Assembly: GCA_033065855.1 (NCBI GenBank)
Contig: JAVXUO010002979.1
Coordinates: 89,689 to 153,688, forward strand
DNA from: Escallonia rubra
Lineage: Eukaryota > Streptophyta > Magnoliopsida > Escalloniales > Escalloniaceae
Reading direction: 5' to 3'
DNA: 64,000 nt
The notes below the pieces were generated by a model. It searched no databases, was not told the origin of the DNA, and was given only the letters and a program-made list of their open reading frames with translations. Of the stretch, positions 9,695-20,984 are shown in pieces. Every line of letters starts with the position of its first letter. The first letter of the stretch is position 1. Both the position numbers and the translations under genes were made by a program.

Positions 9695-9893
9695 GACATG
9701 TATGCTTTAAGGGGCAATAAGACTATTTTGCCCCTGAAAAACTAACAGACGTGTGGTCAAAGTGCCTCTTGACCGTCATCTGGTGCTGGGTGCCAAGATT
9801 TTTCAAAATTTTGGTGCGGGGTGCCAAAATTAGAACCATAAGGTGCTGGGTGCAACTGACCCCTAAGTACGGGGTGTAGCGTAAAATTAACCC
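9695..9893 (-). repeat. Right terminal inverted repeat of the Mutator-like element
   Basis: It is the inverted counterpart of 4813-4979. It ends TGTAGCGTAAAATTAACCC and is followed directly by the TSD ttcaaagaa (9894-9902). Confidence 0.9.
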
Positions 9894-9902
9894 TTCAAAG
9901 AA

Positions 9903-10580
9903 TTATCTCGAACACCTTAGAAACAAGTTATGTTGACATTGGGTTGAGGCGTGGACTACTCTTTAAGACAGTTCGCGCCCCTACAGAATGGTCTGATGGA
10001 ACAAGTTGTAGCAGACCGCCTCCAGGATACAACAACCCATCGATTTTGATGTAACTTCTCTTAGCTTGCACTACTAGAGAAGCAGAAGCTCTACACAACA
10101 CCCTTCTTTGCCCAAAAATATGCATTACATAGATAATAGATTAAAACTAAATATTTCTAACCAGCAGTGTCAACCGAGAAAAGTTTTGGCCCTCGGCAAA
10201 ACTAAGCTAGTGCTTCTTCAACACTTCCTTGGTCACTTCCGGGTTGGAAATTACTCTGTGAGAAAACTTTGCCCAAGCTTAAGGTGCGAGATGGGTCCAC
10301 GTTTTTGGACCGGTCTCATATGGCACCGAGCTGTAATCCCCTCTGTGGCCAGCTTTGTCATTGCAATTTGCATGCAAACAGTAGTTGAAGCATGGATGGA
10401 GCTCTTTCTCACTGGATTTGTTTGTGTACAAGGTCTCAAAAATAGACTTGTAGACAAGGTTCCATGCCCCCAGAGGTGATTGCATTTTACAATCAGCATG
10501 TAAAACAACCATTGGAGCATAGACCAGGTAGACACTTGGCATTTTTTTCTTTCTGCTGTTAGTCTAAGAAGAGATGCCAT
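9903..10580 (-). pseudogene. Unrecognised broken gene remnant
   Basis: Several short minus-strand frames look like degraded coding sequence. About 10108-9930 contains QRRVLCRASASLVVQAKRS and LLYPGGGLLQLVPSDHSVG. About 10542-10180 contains LHADCKMQSPLGAWNLVYKS and PCFNYCLHANCNDKAGHRG. Frames change between them, and I cannot assign a family. They flank the Mutator-like insertion, whose left side (4749-4812) has another coding-like piece. Composition is closer to coding than the AT-rich spacers nearby. It could be an old host gene or part of an unrecognised transposon. Confidence 0.35.
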
Positions 10581-10829
10581 CTACTAAACTGCTTACCTTT
10601 TATGTACGCAAAGGCAAGCTAAAGACCCTAGAACAACCTCTTTAACCTCTTTGGTCTTTGACTTAACCGTTGGCTACCACCCACAATTTCTAACGGCTAT
10701 TTTAGTTTATGAGAGAATGATTATTCTCTTAATGTTAGTTTATGATCGAGGGAAATAAATTATTGTAACACCCACAATTATTCTTAATGAATATTTTTAT
10801 TAAAATATTCCAACAAGTTTTAATCCACA
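10581..10829. other. Spacer, nothing recognised
   Basis: AT-rich sequence between the unrecognised remnant and the kinase 3' relic. I see no gene, TIR or LTR end. Confidence 0.5.
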
Positions 10830-11140
10830 AGTTGTCCATAAGTTGTTGACTTTCAAACTCAGATAAAGATTGTGAAACTGAGACTTCAACTTTAATTTAC
10901 ACCGGCAAGAATGAGTGGAATTTTATGCAATTTTTAAGTCTGTTGCTCTTCAGCAACAACATAATTGCTTTTGTAAACACCCTTATAAACAACTTCAGGA
11001 TGCCATATTTGATTTCTCTCTACGGTAGAAGAATCTTCTCGTGATCATGGGGGATAACATAAAACATGCTTTGGGGGTATCTGCAAAGACTGTGAGCTTC
11101 CCTCTAACATCTCCACCACTCTAGTTAATGATTCTATCAA
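10830..11140 (-). pseudogene. Receptor-kinase 3'-end relic (LRK10L-like copy 1)
   Basis: Positions 11000-11140 on the minus strand correspond to the last roughly 40 codons of the kinases at 24133 and 45520: an EMLEG-like block, then SLQIPPK, a proline-containing tail and REDSS. The sequence to the left, to about 10830, matches their 3' UTR ('aaactcagataaa', 'ttgctcttcag', 'gtaaacacccttataa'). The kinase domain proper is absent. This is the third and most decayed copy of the receptor-kinase tandem family. As a host gene it is truncated and has an in-frame stop in the tail, so it is not functional. Confidence 0.8.
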
Positions 11141-11789
11141 TTAGATTTGCATATGCTTTTTCTTAATTGATTGGTGTACCGACGGCTCCTAGTAATGGAT
11201 AAAAGTATGATACTTTATAGTGTAATGAGAGTCACGTATCTATGTTTCCAAATCCTTTAATTTATCACCCAACAAGAGATTCTTTTCATTTTCTATTGTT
11301 GATACAAGAAAGAACAACATCATTCAAGTATATGTGAAAAAGAGATAAGAAAGACCAACATAATTAAATAACCTCATAAAACCAAGCATTCATGCAGTGA
11401 CAATCAATTAATACCCTCACATGTTCCTTTGGCCAGATTTGACCTCATCTTTTTGATTCTCAAACTAAAATGTTTCTAAACAAATTCAAGAGGGAAACAG
11501 AGGGAAATATTGGGGGACGGGGACTAGAACGGACGTGACAATGGTGAGAGGAGTGTCATATCTCGGCAAGTATATTTGCATGCATCATCACCTTTTGCAC
11601 CGACATTGCATTCCCCTTCCATTTATTGCTTGGACCTCTCTCTCTCTCGCATGCGTGTCTGTTTGTGTTCTGGTTTTCCCAACCACCCTAATTAGTTTGT
11701 GATTATCTCAACTTCAGTAATTGGTATTTTGTCCCTCTGATACAGTTGACTCACGTAAGTCGTTATAAACGAAGGTTGAGTTGTCTTGA
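11141..11789. other. Spacer, nothing recognised
   Basis: Mixed AT-rich sequence with a CT-rich run near 11636-11650. I see no coding frame or element ends. Confidence 0.5.
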
Positions 11790-11900
11790 ATTTATTGTCT
11801 GTCTTTGTCTTTATCCATCTGGTGTCACGTTTGTCAGAAGCTATTCAATAAATGGTTCTTTAGATGGTCTTGCAATTTTAAACCCGTAAGTTTACCGTGA
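11790..11900. repeat. Short piece of the receptor-kinase 3'-flank paralogous block
   Basis: The stretch 'cacgtttgt ... ggttctttagatggtcttgca ... aacccgtaagtttaccg' (ends only) is a diverged copy of sequence at 3740-3850 and 40420-40500. It is cut at 11900 by what looks like a Helitron 3' terminus. Confidence 0.6.
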
Positions 11901-12081
11901 CTAGCTAAAAAGCCCGTGCAAAGCATAGCTTAACTTTATATTTTTTGGTATTTGTTTATACCACATTAAGAATGACAGGTTGCTTTTTTTCATAATGTTA
12001 TTCCAATGAAAGGGATAACTCTTCGTAAACAGTACTCCGAGTATTATGCAACTTTCCGTGCGTGATGGAATATATTGTCAT
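11901..12081 (-). mobile_element. Probable Helitron 3' end, minus orientation
   Basis: Read on the minus strand, the sequence ends with an imperfect hairpin (gctatgc ttt gcacgggc), then TTTTTAG, CTAG and a host T (A|CTAG on the plus strand at 11900/11901). The layout matches the 3' end of the well-supported Helitron at 41426-45394 (gcacggg hairpin, ATTAG, CTAG|T). The Tat-Gypsy element inserted 180 bp further in. I could not find the 5' TC end, so the extent is unknown. Confidence 0.5.
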
Positions 12082-12086
12082 GTAGT

Positions 12087-12488
12087 TGATATGGGCAAAA
12101 TTAGCAGAGCCAAGATGACGACACGTGTCGTCATCCGGAAGAACCATAACTTATGCATTGAATCCACTTCTCCATAAATGATGGTAACAGCCCATTAAAA
12201 GGAGATTAACGGATCATTAATCCGGAATAAGTCTCTATTTATTAAGGTAACCCCCTAATAAGGAGACATAACTACCCTCTGATTGGGAACTCTATATAAA
12301 GGAAATGGAGACAAAGAAAGAGGTAAGTTTTCTGGTTCAACAGCAATAGTCAAATTCAGACAGATTGACTGACTTAAGCATCGGAGTGTCTCCGCCGGAA
12401 ACACTTCCGGCGAAGTAACCGGTGTCGTTTTTGCTGCGCAGGCTTACTTATGAATCATCAGAAGCGTGTTCCATATTTCATACACAAC
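12087..12488 (+). repeat. Left (5') LTR of the Tat element
   Basis: It starts TGATATGGGC. A TATA box (TCTATATAAAGG) at about 12291-12302 marks the promoter, with a roughly 185-bp R/U5 region after it. The terminal bases are ACAAC rather than the usual CA. The boundary is set by the TSD and by the copy at 21609. Confidence 0.9.
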
Positions 12489-12530
12489 ATTTTGGCACCA
12501 TCCGTGGGACCCGAAATTCGTGAGTAAATC

Positions 12531-15500
12531 ATGTCGCAGAATCCTAATCCGCAAGCTCAGTTAGGAGAAGCCCCTCCATCAGGGTCATCTTCAGCTCTGA
12601 TACACGACCCAGTTCGGGGGGTCTCCACATCTCAGCCGCCCAACCGCGGCAAAAAGATTATGGGTGCGCCATCCATCACTACTATGGCGCGAACCACTAC
12701 GGTACCTGTAATCCCTGCAGTAATACCAACTGTCGTAACGCCACCGGCCTCTATTGCAGTGATACCACCAGCGGTGACATTCACTCCTCCATTTGTAAAC
12801 ACAGTCTTGCGTCCACTCCAAACTGTTGGCGTATCTGAACCTCCCTTTACCAGTGTCACCACAGTGGGAGTGAACATCGCTCCGTCTATGGATAATCAAA
12901 CCGACCTTATGGCCGTGATCCGAGCAATGCAACAATCTATTGAGAAATTGCAAGCTGCGATAGAACATCCGCATCCACAGTCAGAACCTCTCAGGGCTCC
13001 AGGCACTTCAAAGACCCCGGAGCAAACAAGTCACAACCAGCGCGAGACCCAGGTCACAGATGAAGAATTTGACGACGAAAGGCGGAATCCAAGATCCAGA
13101 AAGCGTCGAGAAAATTATAATGAGGCTCACTCTTACCCCAATGCTGGAGGTAATCGAGCGGAACAATACTCCAACGCTCCAATTATAACTGGACAACCAT
13201 TCTCCGAAGAGATCGATCTCTTCCCAACTCCTCCGCACTTCAAAATGCCTCCGTGCGAATCATATGATGGCAAGGGAGACCCAATGGAACACTTAGCCCG
13301 CTTTACCTCAGGGATGAATCTGCATCTGGTGCCTGATCAAATAATGTGCCGGGCTTTCCCTGTGATGTTAAAAGGAGCCGCACACGTATGGTTCCAGCAC
13401 TTAGCTCCTCGTTCCATTTCTTGCTGGGCCCAGTTGGCCAATTCCTTCCGAAGCAATTTCCTCACAAGTCGCATTCAGAGGAGGAATTCTTCGGCCCTTT
13501 TTCGTATAATTCCGGGATCAAGGGAATCCCTAAAATCATACTACGCTCGCTTTAACACTGAAAAGCTCCTTATCGATCATTTGGATCCAGGAGTAACCTT
13601 TGCAGCGATGGCTAGGGGAGTCAGGCCGGGAACGCCTCTACGTTTCTCTTTGAACAAGCGCCCACCAGAAAATATGTCAGATCTCCTTAACAGAGTGGAG
13701 AAGTATCTTCGGGCAGAGGAGGATTCGACATCGTCACAACAAGAAGAGATTCACTCTGGGCAGAAGAGGCGCGATCGTCCGGAAGGGAGCAATCAGGACG
13801 AACCCAAGCGTCCGCGAGCGCCCCTCTCAAAGTCATTTACTCCTCATAATACTACACGCGGACATATTCTTCACCAAGTCAAGGGCCAAAACATCCTCAA
13901 ATGGCCCAAGCCTATGAGAGGTCCAGCGGAGAGAAGGGATACTCAAGTATACTGCCATTTCCACAAGGACCACGGTCACACGACAGAAGAATGCAAGGTG
14001 CTTCAGCGAGAAATAGAGAATCTCATCGCCAGGGGACACCTTAAGCAATTCGTCAAAAATAACCATCGGCAGCAGACTAGGGGAAGAGGTAACCCTCGAA
14101 GAACAGACGAAGCACCCCCAAAGGATCCGCCTGTTATACATACCATCTCTAGAGGACCCAGCGTCGGCGGCCTATCTAGCTCTTCACGAAAAGCCTATGC
14201 TAGACAGGTAAATCTTGCACAAGGACCGGCAAAGCGAGCAAAAGAACTCACCTCGCTAGAATTTGACGACGCAGATCTTGAGGGAGTGAGCCTTCCACAT
14301 GATGATGCCATCGTCATCACTTTGACGATAGATGCTTTCCAGGTCAAACGCATCTTGGTCGATACAGGCAGCTCGGCGGACATCATTTTCGACAATGCAT
14401 TCAATCAAATGGGGATCTCTGAGGATAGGGTAAAGCCAATATCTTCTCCTTTGTACGGCTTCACAGGTGCTTCTGCACCGGTAAAAGGGATTGCCTCCCT
14501 TACGGTCGTCGCAGGAGAAACGCCTCGTCAGGCGGTGCATACACTCGATTTCCTTATTGTCAAAGTTAAATCGTCGTACAATGGGATTTTGGGACGAACA
14601 GGCCTCAACAAACTGCAGGCAGTGGCATCAACCTACCATCTCATCATGAAGTTCCCTACGCCAACGGGAGTTGGTTATGTGAAAGGAGATCAGATTCTAG
14701 CCCGAAGGTGTTACATGGCATCGTGCAAGGCTGAAGAGACTCTCTCTATTGACGACCAGCGAGACGAAAAGACTTTGAGACGCGCGGAGCCTGTAGAAGC
14801 TCTTGTTTCTGTCCCAATCAGAGAGGGGGATGAAGAGCGACAAGTGAGGATTGGTTCAATACTGGAGCCAAGAGTTAGAGATCAGCTAGTCTCCTTCCTT
14901 CGATCCAATATGGACGTCTTCGCGTGGAGTGCTGCGGACATGCCGGGCATTGATCCGTCAGTAATCACTCACCAGCTTTCAGTCGATCCCACGTTCAAAC
15001 CCGTCAAGCAAAAGAAGCGACCTTTCGCATCAGAAAGACATGCGATAATCAAAATGGAAATCGATAAGCTCCTGGCTGCTGATTTCATCAAAGAAATTGA
15101 CTATCCCGAGTGGATAGCCAATGTTGTTATGGTACCGAAGGCGGGAACAAACAAGTGGAGAATCTGCATTGATTACACGGATCTGAACAGGGCATGTCCC
15201 AAGGATAGTTACCCACTACCTCGCATCGATACGTTAATTGACGCTACGTCGAGTCACCAACTGCTTAGCTTCATGGATGCATTTTCCAGATATAACCAGA
15301 TCCGCATGGAGACAGACGACGTAGCTAAGACGGCCTTCATCACTGATCAAGGCTTATTTTGCTATAACGTCATGCCCTTCGGGTTAAAAAATACTGGTGC
15401 CACATACCAACGGTTAGTCGATAAAATATTCAAACCCCTCATTGGAAAGGGCATAGAGGTCTATGTCGACGACATGCTTGTCAAAAGCCTTCAGGCGGAG

Positions 15501-18016
15501 GACCACATTGCTGATCTACGACAGTGTTTCGCACTCCTCCGCGAGTATCGCATGCGCCTCAACCCTACTAAGTGTGCTTTTGGTGTATCGTCCGGAAAAT
15601 TCCTTGGGTTTATGATCTCCGAAAGGGGGATTGAAGCTAACCCCGAAAAGATCCAAGCAATTCAAGAAATGATTGCTCCAAGACGAGTCAAGGAAATACA
15701 AGTCCTGACGGGAAGAATAGCTGCCCTCAGCAGGTTTCTCTCTAAGTCAGCTGAGCGTTGCTTGCCGTTCTTTAAGGCGTTAAAGAACATCAAAAATTTC
15801 GAGTGGACGGACGAGTGTCAAACTTCCTTCGACAAACTGAATGAGTATCTTACGTCACCGCCTCTGCTCTCTAAGCCCCTCCCTGGAGAAGATCTTTTCC
15901 TTTATTTGGCCGTTTCAGAATCCGCCGTCAGTGCGGTTTTAATTCGAGAGCAAGATGGTCGACAACTCCCCATCTATTATGTGAGCAAGATTCTTCAGGG
16001 AACTGAACAGAGATATCCGAATGCGGAAAAGTTGGCGTTTGCTTTTTGATCGCCGCAAGGAAGCTTCGTCCGTACTTTCAATCTCACACAATGGTCGTGC
16101 TCACCGACAAACCTCTTAGGCGAATATTGCACAAGCTTGATCTCTCGGGTCGTCTCGTTCCGTGGTTGATAGAATTGGGTGAGTTTGACATTCATTATCG
16201 ACCACGGCCTTCAGTTAAGGGACCAGCCCTGGCTGACTTCCTTGTTGAGTGTACTTTCCCCATTGAAGACGAAGAACCGCTCCTCGTTCAACGCGAATTG
16301 TTCGCTTGGACACTCTTCGTGGATGGATCCTCAAACACACATGGGAGTGGTGCGGGATTAATTATTAACGGACCAGAGGGCCTGATCATTGAGTACGCTC
16401 TTCGTTTTGATTTCCAAGCTTCGAACAATGAAGCTGAGTATGAAGCTTTGATAGCAGGGATGCACCTCGCTCACGCCATGCGGGCAGCATCCCTTCATGC
16501 TTTCAGCGATTCAGCGCTCGTTTTTAAACAGATGTCAGGAGAGTACGAAGCAAAGGATCCTAAGATGGCCACTTACATGTCTAAAGCCAAAGAGGCAACT
16601 CGCATATTTACTCTCGTCAAAATCCCACAAATCCGCCGCGAGGATAACACTTCCGCAGATGCAATTTCAAGGTTAGCCTCTCAGGATCCATCCAGTTTTG
16701 GACGCACCATTCATCTCAAACTTCTGCATGAGCCGAGTATTACAACGAGTGAAGTCATGTAAACCAAGCATGAACCGTCGTGGATTGATCCCATCAAGGC
16801 CTTTCTTCAGGACGACACGTTACCTGTCGACCGGAAGCAAGCCAGGAGCATCATTCTTCGCTCGGCGCGGTATGCTGTTGTGGACGATGTATTATATAGG
16901 CGTTCCTTCTCACTTGCTTATCTCCGTTGAATCACATCGACAGAATCGAATTATGCTCTGCGGGAAGTTCATGAAGGCATTTATGGACAACACTTGGGAG
17001 GACCCGCCTTCGTGCACAAAGTTCTTTGACATGGGTACTATGGGCCGACAATGCATGGTGAGGCTTTGGACTTCACTAAAAAATATGATGCTTGCCAACG
17101 TTTTTCTTCGATCCCCAGGCAATCACCAAGCCCCTTGTCATCGTTGAGTTGTTGCATACCTTTTGCTATGTGGGGAATGGACATCATGGGTCCTTTCCCT
17201 GCAGCAATGGCTCAGCGTCGATTCATAATCATGGCAATTGATTATTTCACTAAGATGGCAGAAGCAGAAGCCCTGGCAACGATTACTGAAAAGAAATGTG
17301 AAGACTTTTTCTGGCGCGCCATTGTTTGCCGTTTTGGAATTCCACGGGTGCTCGTCACAGATAATGGCAAACAATTTGACAACTCAACTTTTCAGAGTTT
17401 TTGCACTAATCTATCGATCGAGCAACGCTTCACTTCCGTGGCACACCCACAGATGAATGGACAAACTGAAGTTACGAACCGCACACTTCTTCAAGGGATA
17501 AAGAAGAGGCTGGATGGAGCGAAAGGTTTGTGGGTCGAGGAGTTACCCAAAATTCTTTGGGCCTACAATACCACCACCAGAACTCCTACTGGCGAAACCC
17601 CCTTCAGTCTGTCTTTCGGAACGGAAGCTCTCATACCTGTGGAAGTAGGGTTACCTTCTCTTCGGCTCACATCGTATGACCCGATACAAAATGAGGAGGC
17701 TCTCCGGGCTAATCTCGACCTCCTTGATGAACGCCGTGAGCAAGCGGCCATGCGCCTCGCAGCTTACCAGCATCGTGTATCTAGGTTTTATGACCAGAGA
17801 GTTCGTCCACGGGCTTTCCGAGTGGGCGACTTAGTCCTACGCCGCATAGAAGCTTCAGCCCCGCGCGAAGCCATTGGCAAGTTAGCACCCAACTGGGAGG
17901 GCCCTTACAGGGTTGTGAGATTAGAAGGCCCAGGGGCCTATCACTTGGAACAATTGGATGGCAAGGCAATTCCTCGAACATGGAATGCAATACATTTAAG
18001 GCGATATTATCCATAA
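12531..18016 (+). pseudogene. gag-pol region of the Tat element (broken)
   Basis: The region starts with an ATG at 12531. Domains in order: GAG capsid-like (about 13230-13720, with HVWFQHL), a zinc-knuckle-like CHFHKDHGHTTEEC (about 13960), an aspartic protease (ILVDTGSSADIIFDN, about 14350), reverse transcriptase (about 15050-15500, with FCYNVMPFGLKN and YVDDM), RNase H (about 15800-16200), a second RNase H of archaeal type (FVDGSSNTHGSGAGLII, about 16320-16690), and integrase (about 17150-17600, with MDIMGPFP and DNGKQFDN) with a C-terminal chromodomain-less tail to 18016. This is a fossil copy, broken in about two or three places. Confidence 0.9.
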
Positions 18017-18290
18017 ACAGACCGAGGGGGGGCAATCCCTTCTCAGTCTCAGTCTGTTTATGTTTTAAGCTGATCTCTCAGCCTCAGTCTGTTTATGTTT
18101 TAAGTTGATCGCCTTAATTTTTAGTTGACTCCAGAAGCATATTTTGATATGAATAACAATCAACATACATTCAATTTGATTGCGTCAATAAACACCTGAT
18201 TGCATTAAAAGCCAAAAGCTACGAGGATCCTAGGCAGTACAACAGGAAATCTTAAAATCTAGCCTACTCTACTAGACAAAGAAATCATAT

Positions 18291-20260
18291 CTACTCATCC
18301 TGATCAGCAGCATCTCCCGGCACCACCAGCTCATGAGAAGAGCCCTCGGGCATATGTACCGATTGCCTTGGAATTGTTCCTGATCTTGACCCCGAAGCAC
18401 CCGGACTGCGACTAACTGAGGAACTAGGCACCCGCAGACCAGCAGCTCTACGTTCGGCTTCTTCAGCCCGAAGAGCATCCTCTGCAGCAGCTTCACGAGC
18501 AAATTTATGCTCGTAGATACTCAAATCGTACTCAGGATGATCTTTCAAAATGTCCGCCTTGCACTCCTTATAACCATGAACAAGTGCCTTTTTTGAGTCG
18601 CGGTAACGCAGGTCTATGAAAAACTGAGGCTTCTTGAACTGCTGTACGGCTTGAGCGGCAATTGATGACTTCTCAGCATCGAGGCGATTGACACGAGGCG
18701 TTAGCTGCGTCACCTTCCTTCCCCAATCCTCGACCTTCTTCTCTGCGTCTCGACAAAAGTTGTTCTCTATCATAACATTTTTCTTCTCCTCGTCCAATAC
18801 TTTGTCAGCGGCAATAAGCTTCTCAGCCCCGATTTGCACCTGTGCCATGGCCTGAGACATCAGCTGGACCATGCCATTGGCCTTCTCATTGACGCCGTAG
18901 CCCCACACTCTCTTGCGGTCCATGGGAATGATTGCATGACTAGACCAGTCCCATGTCGTACGAGGAGATTTGAAGACAGACTCATCAACCGATACTCCCC
19001 AGGCCGGACGATGCGGAGTGTCAGGACGAACAGAAGAGGAAGTAGCTCTGCTCCCACCTCTACCAGAGATTCTTCGTTTCTTGGTACCTTCTTGTGACTT
19101 GTCTACCCTAGACAAAGCCAAAACAAAGTCTTCGGATTGTGCCACCTTCGGCTGTGACCCAGAAACCAAAGCTCCAAAATCCAGGTCCTGCACATCCTCC
19201 TCAATACCGTGAGCGGTAGCCAGCTCGTTAGGAATGATCTCCCCCAAAACGCCTTGGGCATTAAACAATGGAGGATCCCCTTGTGCGCGCGACGACATGT
19301 TTTCTGCACACGAAACAGAGTTAAGTACACCATACAATATTAGGTAAATAACAGCTTTGATAAGAGCTTTACCAGTATCATTCTCGCACTCCTCTTCCTC
19401 CTCATCAAAATCTTGAGGCTCAAGGGGAAGAATGATGCCGCACTCACGGAGCTGGGCATTGCTCAAGGGATATCTGGATTCTAAAGGCTCAACATCCTTA
19501 AGCTTCGCAATATGCTCAAGGTCAGTTTCCGACAAGTCCTTTTCTTTCAGTCTATTACAAGCCCTCGTCTCACATTCTGGGAGCCATACATTACAGACCT
19601 CGCCCCTTTGGGACTTGGGCAGCTTAACAAACAAAAACCTCTCCTTCCAATTATGGTTGGATGATGGGGGGTGTGGAAACAAGTTGGCTTCGGCCTTTGG
19701 ACGACGACTTAAAAAATACCAACCTACTTGTTTAGTGATTGCACAGATGGTAAAGAACCATCTGAATACCCTAACTCTAGGGTTTAATCCTAGCTTATGG
19801 CATCGGTAGATGAAGAAACTCATAAAATGCCACGCGTGAGGGGAAAGTTGGCCGGGTGCAAGCCCATAAGTATTTAGAAGCCTAACAAAGAAAGGGTGGA
19901 GGGGAATTCTAAAACCATTGATAAACATGTCCCAATAAACACCTATTTCATCAATTGTAGTCATGTTTGCCGCTTTATCCTCGTCTGGAAGCCTTAATTT
20001 TACAATCGACAGAATTTCACAACGATCGCGTAGAAGCTTCAGATCATAACTACTTAGCTTGCTCCTTAGCGTGTGCGCGTCGAATGGCTTGGGAGATTGG
20101 GCGTTCTCCCCGTTAAAACTTCCTTAGCAGGCACACCCCTCGATTCTTGAAAAGGAACCAAGGGAACCCCAATTTCTAAGAATAAGGGATCAAAGGTAGG
20201 CTCTATCCTAAAACCTAGTAGGTCAGGTTCAGAAACATGTTCCTCACCTTCATTAGACAT
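18291..20260 (-). CDS. Antisense ORF of the Tat element (Transposase_28 / 'putative gypsy type transposon' type)
   Basis: The strand is opposite to gag-pol. The main open stretch (18291-19964) begins with a block (GFRIPLHPFFVRLL, GLAPGQLSPHAW, CHKLGLNPRVRVFRWFF) typical of the plant domain called 'putative gypsy type transposon', and continues into a Lys/Glu/Ala-rich, probably coiled-coil C-terminal half. A further frame starting MSNEGEEHVSEPDLLGF lies at 20066-20260. Antisense ORFs of this kind are known from Tat elements, and spliced forms have been reported for some. Their function is unknown. A TATA box lies upstream at about 20434. I cannot tell whether this copy is expressed. Confidence 0.75.
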
Positions 20261-20433
20261 AATTTCAGATCAAAACAGAAGATTTCAAAAGAAAAAGTTT
20301 GAAACTTACTTGAAAAAAAAAGAGTAGATCTTCAAACTCAAAACTTAAAAATCTTCAAAAGCCCCAAGACGATCTCTCTCCCTCACTCTCTGAGAAAATG
20401 AAGCAAGTAGTGAAGTGGGTAAAAGATTTCACT

Positions 20434-20445
20434 CCTTATATAGAA
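20434..20445 (-). promoter_or_regulatory. Antisense TATA box upstream of the Tat antisense ORF
   Basis: On the minus strand the sequence reads CTATATAAGG, about 175-185 bp upstream of the first ATG of the antisense ORF (20260). Position and orientation suit an antisense promoter separate from the LTR. Confidence 0.5.
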
Positions 20446-20601
20446 AACAACAGACCCATCCAATGGATGAGATCTCATGACCTATCAAGTCACTTGACAC
20501 GTGGCATACATCTAAAGAATTTAACAGGAGCAAAATTACCTATTTACCCCATGACGGTAACTACAATAGAGCCGAGTAGACAAACTACTTTGGTCCTAGA
20601 C

Positions 20602-20976
20602 GAGCGCAATGGACCACACGACGCTCCTCTGGACGAGTAGACGAGCTACTTTGGTTCTAGCCTCTGCCGAGCAGGCGAGCGCAATGGACCACACGCCTCT
20701 ACTCTTGACGAGTAGACGAGCTACTTTGGTCCTAGCCTCTGCCGAGCAGACGAGCGCAATGGACCACACGCCTCTGCTCTTGACGAGTAGACGAGCTACT
20801 TTGGTCCTAGCCTCTGCCGAGCAGACGAGCGCAATGGACCACACGCCTCTGCTCTTGACGAGTAGACGAGCTACTTTGGTCCTAGCCTCTGCCGAGCAGA
20901 CGAGCGCAATGGACCACACGCCTCTGCTCTTGACGAGTAGACGAGCGTAATGGACCACACCTCAAACAAGGGCAAT
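20602..20976. repeat. 75-bp tandem array in the Tat 3' region (five units)
   Basis: Units begin GAGCGCAATGGACCACAC at 20602, 20677, 20752, 20827 and 20902, exactly 75 bp apart; a shortened sixth starts near 20943. Units are almost identical. Because 75 is divisible by three, frames stay open through the array on both strands (113-120 codons). These are repeat artefacts rather than supported proteins. Confidence 0.92.
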
Positions 20977-20984
20977 AGGCCACA

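Larger units (their letters stand above)
4813..9893. mobile_element. Mutator-like (Pack-MULE type) element carrying an HSPRO gene fragment
   Basis: The ends are long terminal inverted repeats (left 4813-4979, right about 9695-9893) starting GGGTTAATTTT and ending AAAATTAACCC. They are flanked by a perfect 9-bp TSD, TTCAAAGAA (4804-4812 and 9894-9902), which is the hallmark of Mutator-superfamily transposons. The inside holds no mudrA-type transposase. It holds the promoter and 5' coding part of an HSPRO gene (8749-9694), so this is a gene-capturing, non-autonomous element. A 3.76-kb hAT element was inserted later at the inner edge of the left repeat; without it and its TSD copy the element is about 1.3 kb. 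A second member of the same family is at 47252-48496. Confidence 0.93.

Noticed and set aside
20596-20958. 120-aa minus-strand and 113-aa plus-strand repeat proteins
   Set aside because: Both come from one 75-bp array whose length is divisible by three; there is no start context or domain.
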